From the NCBI GenBank assembly GCA_022710185.1, contig JAKLHK010000013.1, positions 1 to 64,000 of the forward strand: DNA of 64,000 nt, read 5' to 3'. A program made the position numbers and the translations under genes. Shown here piece after piece: positions 63,060 through 64,000 of this stretch (the first letter of the stretch is position 1; each line of letters starts with the position of its first letter). The notes under the pieces were generated by a model. The model was not told the origin of the DNA. It worked only from the letters and a program-made list of their open reading frames with translations, and did no database searches. This stretch comes from Bacteroidota bacterium (GTDB taxonomy: Bacteria; Bacteroidota; Bacteroidia; Bacteroidales; JAGNHN01).

Positions 63060-64000
63060 ACCTTCATGGCAAAGCCGCTCGTCCTGCCGACAGCAATGCG
63101 TCGATAGCCCATACAACCCTCCCCGCGGTGTGGATGAAGGCTGCAGTGCTCGGAGCCAACTGGGCTGCCTCGGAAATCATCCTCGGCAGCTTCCTGCACA
63201 ACCTTCATGTCCCTTTCAAGGGAAGCCTGCTGACAGCCATAGGCCTGGTGCTGCTGATCGCGGCGGCCCACCGCTGGAAGGATAGCGGCATCTTCTGGAG
63301 GGCAGGACTGGTGTGCGCCCTGATGAAGACCATGTCGCCCAGCGCCGTGATCTTCGGCCCCATGGTGGCCATCTTCATGGAGGCCCTGCTGTTCGGGGCG
63401 GCCGTGCGCCTGCTCGGACGTAACTTCCTGGGCTTCCTCACCGGCTCTACCCTGGCCATGACCTGGATCCTGGCACAGAAGATATTCAACTATGTTCTGT
63501 ACTATGGCTTCAGCATCGTAGGGATTTACAGTGATCTGGTAGTTTACGCTGAGCGCCAGCTGCGGTTGGGCACTCCCCTGTTCTGGCTGCCCCTGTTCCT
63601 CCTGCTGTCGGTTTACCTTCTCGCTGGTCTGCTGGCAACGATAGCAGGCATGCGCATCGGCCAGAAGTCGGAAGGCTTTTCCATCCCGCCGGAGTGGCAG
63701 GAACCCATAAAGCGGGAATGGTCGAAGGAAGCCCCTCAGCGCAGCTTCCCTTACTCCCTGGGTTGGTTGCTGTTCAGCTTCCTGGCCCTGATCGGCACCC
63801 TGGTCCTCATCAATAATAGCCCCCTATGGATATGGGTCCCCCTGACCACCCTGCTGGTAGCCGTGTGGGTGAGGCGCTACCGTCGCGGATTGCGCCAGAT
63901 CACCCGTCCACGCTTCTGGATTTTCTTCTTGCTGCTCACCACCCTCTCCGCCCTGCTCATATCTGGGCTGGACCATAAGGGCGGCACATGGCTCGACGGG
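63056..64000 (+). CDS. Polytopic membrane protein, 3' end outside the window
   Basis: The frame from ATG 63056 stays open to the last base (315 codons). It begins MNLHGKAARPADSNASIAHT and has at least seven hydrophobic helices. Recognisable stretches are NWAASEIILGSFLHNLHVPF (about 35-54), FWRAGLVCALMKTMSPSAVI and FGPMVAIFMEALLFGAAVRL. The ILGSFLHNLxVPF and MKxxSPSAVIxGPM patterns recall a conserved Bacteroidota membrane protein I cannot name. An S-component-like or small-molecule transport role is only a guess. It overlaps the DUF1801 stop by 4 bp and is probably coupled to it. Confidence 0.75.
   Translation, partial: MNLHGKAARPADSNASIAHTTLPAVWMKAAVLGANWAASEIILGSFLHNLHVPFKGSLLTAIGLVLLIAAAHRWKDSGIFWRAGLVCALMKTMSPSAVIFGPMVAIFMEALLFGAAVRLLGRNFLGFLTGSTLAMTWILAQKIFNYVLYYGFSIVGIYSDLVVYAERQLRLGTPLFWLPLFLLLSVYLLAGLLATIAGMRIGQKSEGFSIPPEWQEPIKREWSKEAPQRSFPYSLGWLLFSFLALIGTLVLINNSPLWIWVPLTTLLVAVWVRRYRRGLRQITRPRFWIFFLLLTTLSALLISGLDHKGGTWLDG

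Overview
The window looks like a chromosomal segment of a Bacteroidota bacterium of fairly high GC. The evidence is independent and consistent: a C-terminal type IX secretion (T9SS) sorting domain, a gliding-motility-type C-terminal domain, FISUMP surface modules, DUF4301 and BT_3928-type proteins, a divergent folP-cdaA / DUF1599-DoxX-tpiA neighbourhood that I recall as typical of Bacteroidales relatives, and the Bacteroidota -7 promoter box TAnnTTTG in front of many genes. I would not assign it below phylum.

Layout. (1) 1-8957: the 3' part of a giant T9SS surface protein (Ig-like, FN3, PKD, FISUMP, ConA-like, cohesin and dockerin-like modules). (2) 9295-25205: an alpha-glucan / maltose / trehalose locus built as two divergent operons around 17009-17092. 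The minus operon encodes a GH13_16-like trehalose-synthase relative, a beta-phosphoglucomutase/GH65 phosphorylase fusion, two paralogous P-loop kinases and an SLC45-like MFS sugar transporter. The plus operon encodes an SDR, an exported SusA-like GH13 enzyme and two GH13 lipoproteins. 4-alpha-glucanotransferase (MalQ) follows on the minus strand. Together they suggest surface or periplasmic glucan hydrolysis, MFS uptake, phosphorolysis to beta-glucose-1-phosphate, and conversion to glucose-6-phosphate. No SusC/SusD pair lies in the window. (3) 25277-36391: a small beta-barrel protein, a Wzz-like protein, an exonuclease/UvrC-type fusion, two tandem tRNA-Leu genes, an exported protein of unknown function, peptidase E, DUF4301 and a LamG/T9SS-B surface protein. 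(4) 36411-47932: housekeeping genes plsY, a 1518-residue exported unknown, prmA, tpiA, an orphan OppB-type permease, DoxX/BT_3928, DUF1599, and divergently folP and cdaA. (5) 47933-51223: a hairpin-rich gene-free element, a TPR lipoprotein, an OmpA-family protein and about 1 kb of decayed sequence with two recognisable gene remnants. (6) 51224-64000: def, ruvX, dapD, a membrane protein, a 2880-residue exported protein with nine FISUMP domains, a DUF1801 protein and a membrane protein that runs off the window end.

The most unusual structure is not a gene. Intergenic regions around 9.06-10.8 kb, 15.2 kb and 28.6-28.7 kb, and more weakly at 50.3 kb, carry tandem arrays whose unit is always 7 bp although the unit sequence differs. 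Several abut start or stop codons, and some are paired in inverted orientation. The nine-fold FISUMP repeat protein, the structured element at 48.1-48.4 kb and the gene graveyard at 50.3-51.2 kb are the other places that most repay a second look.
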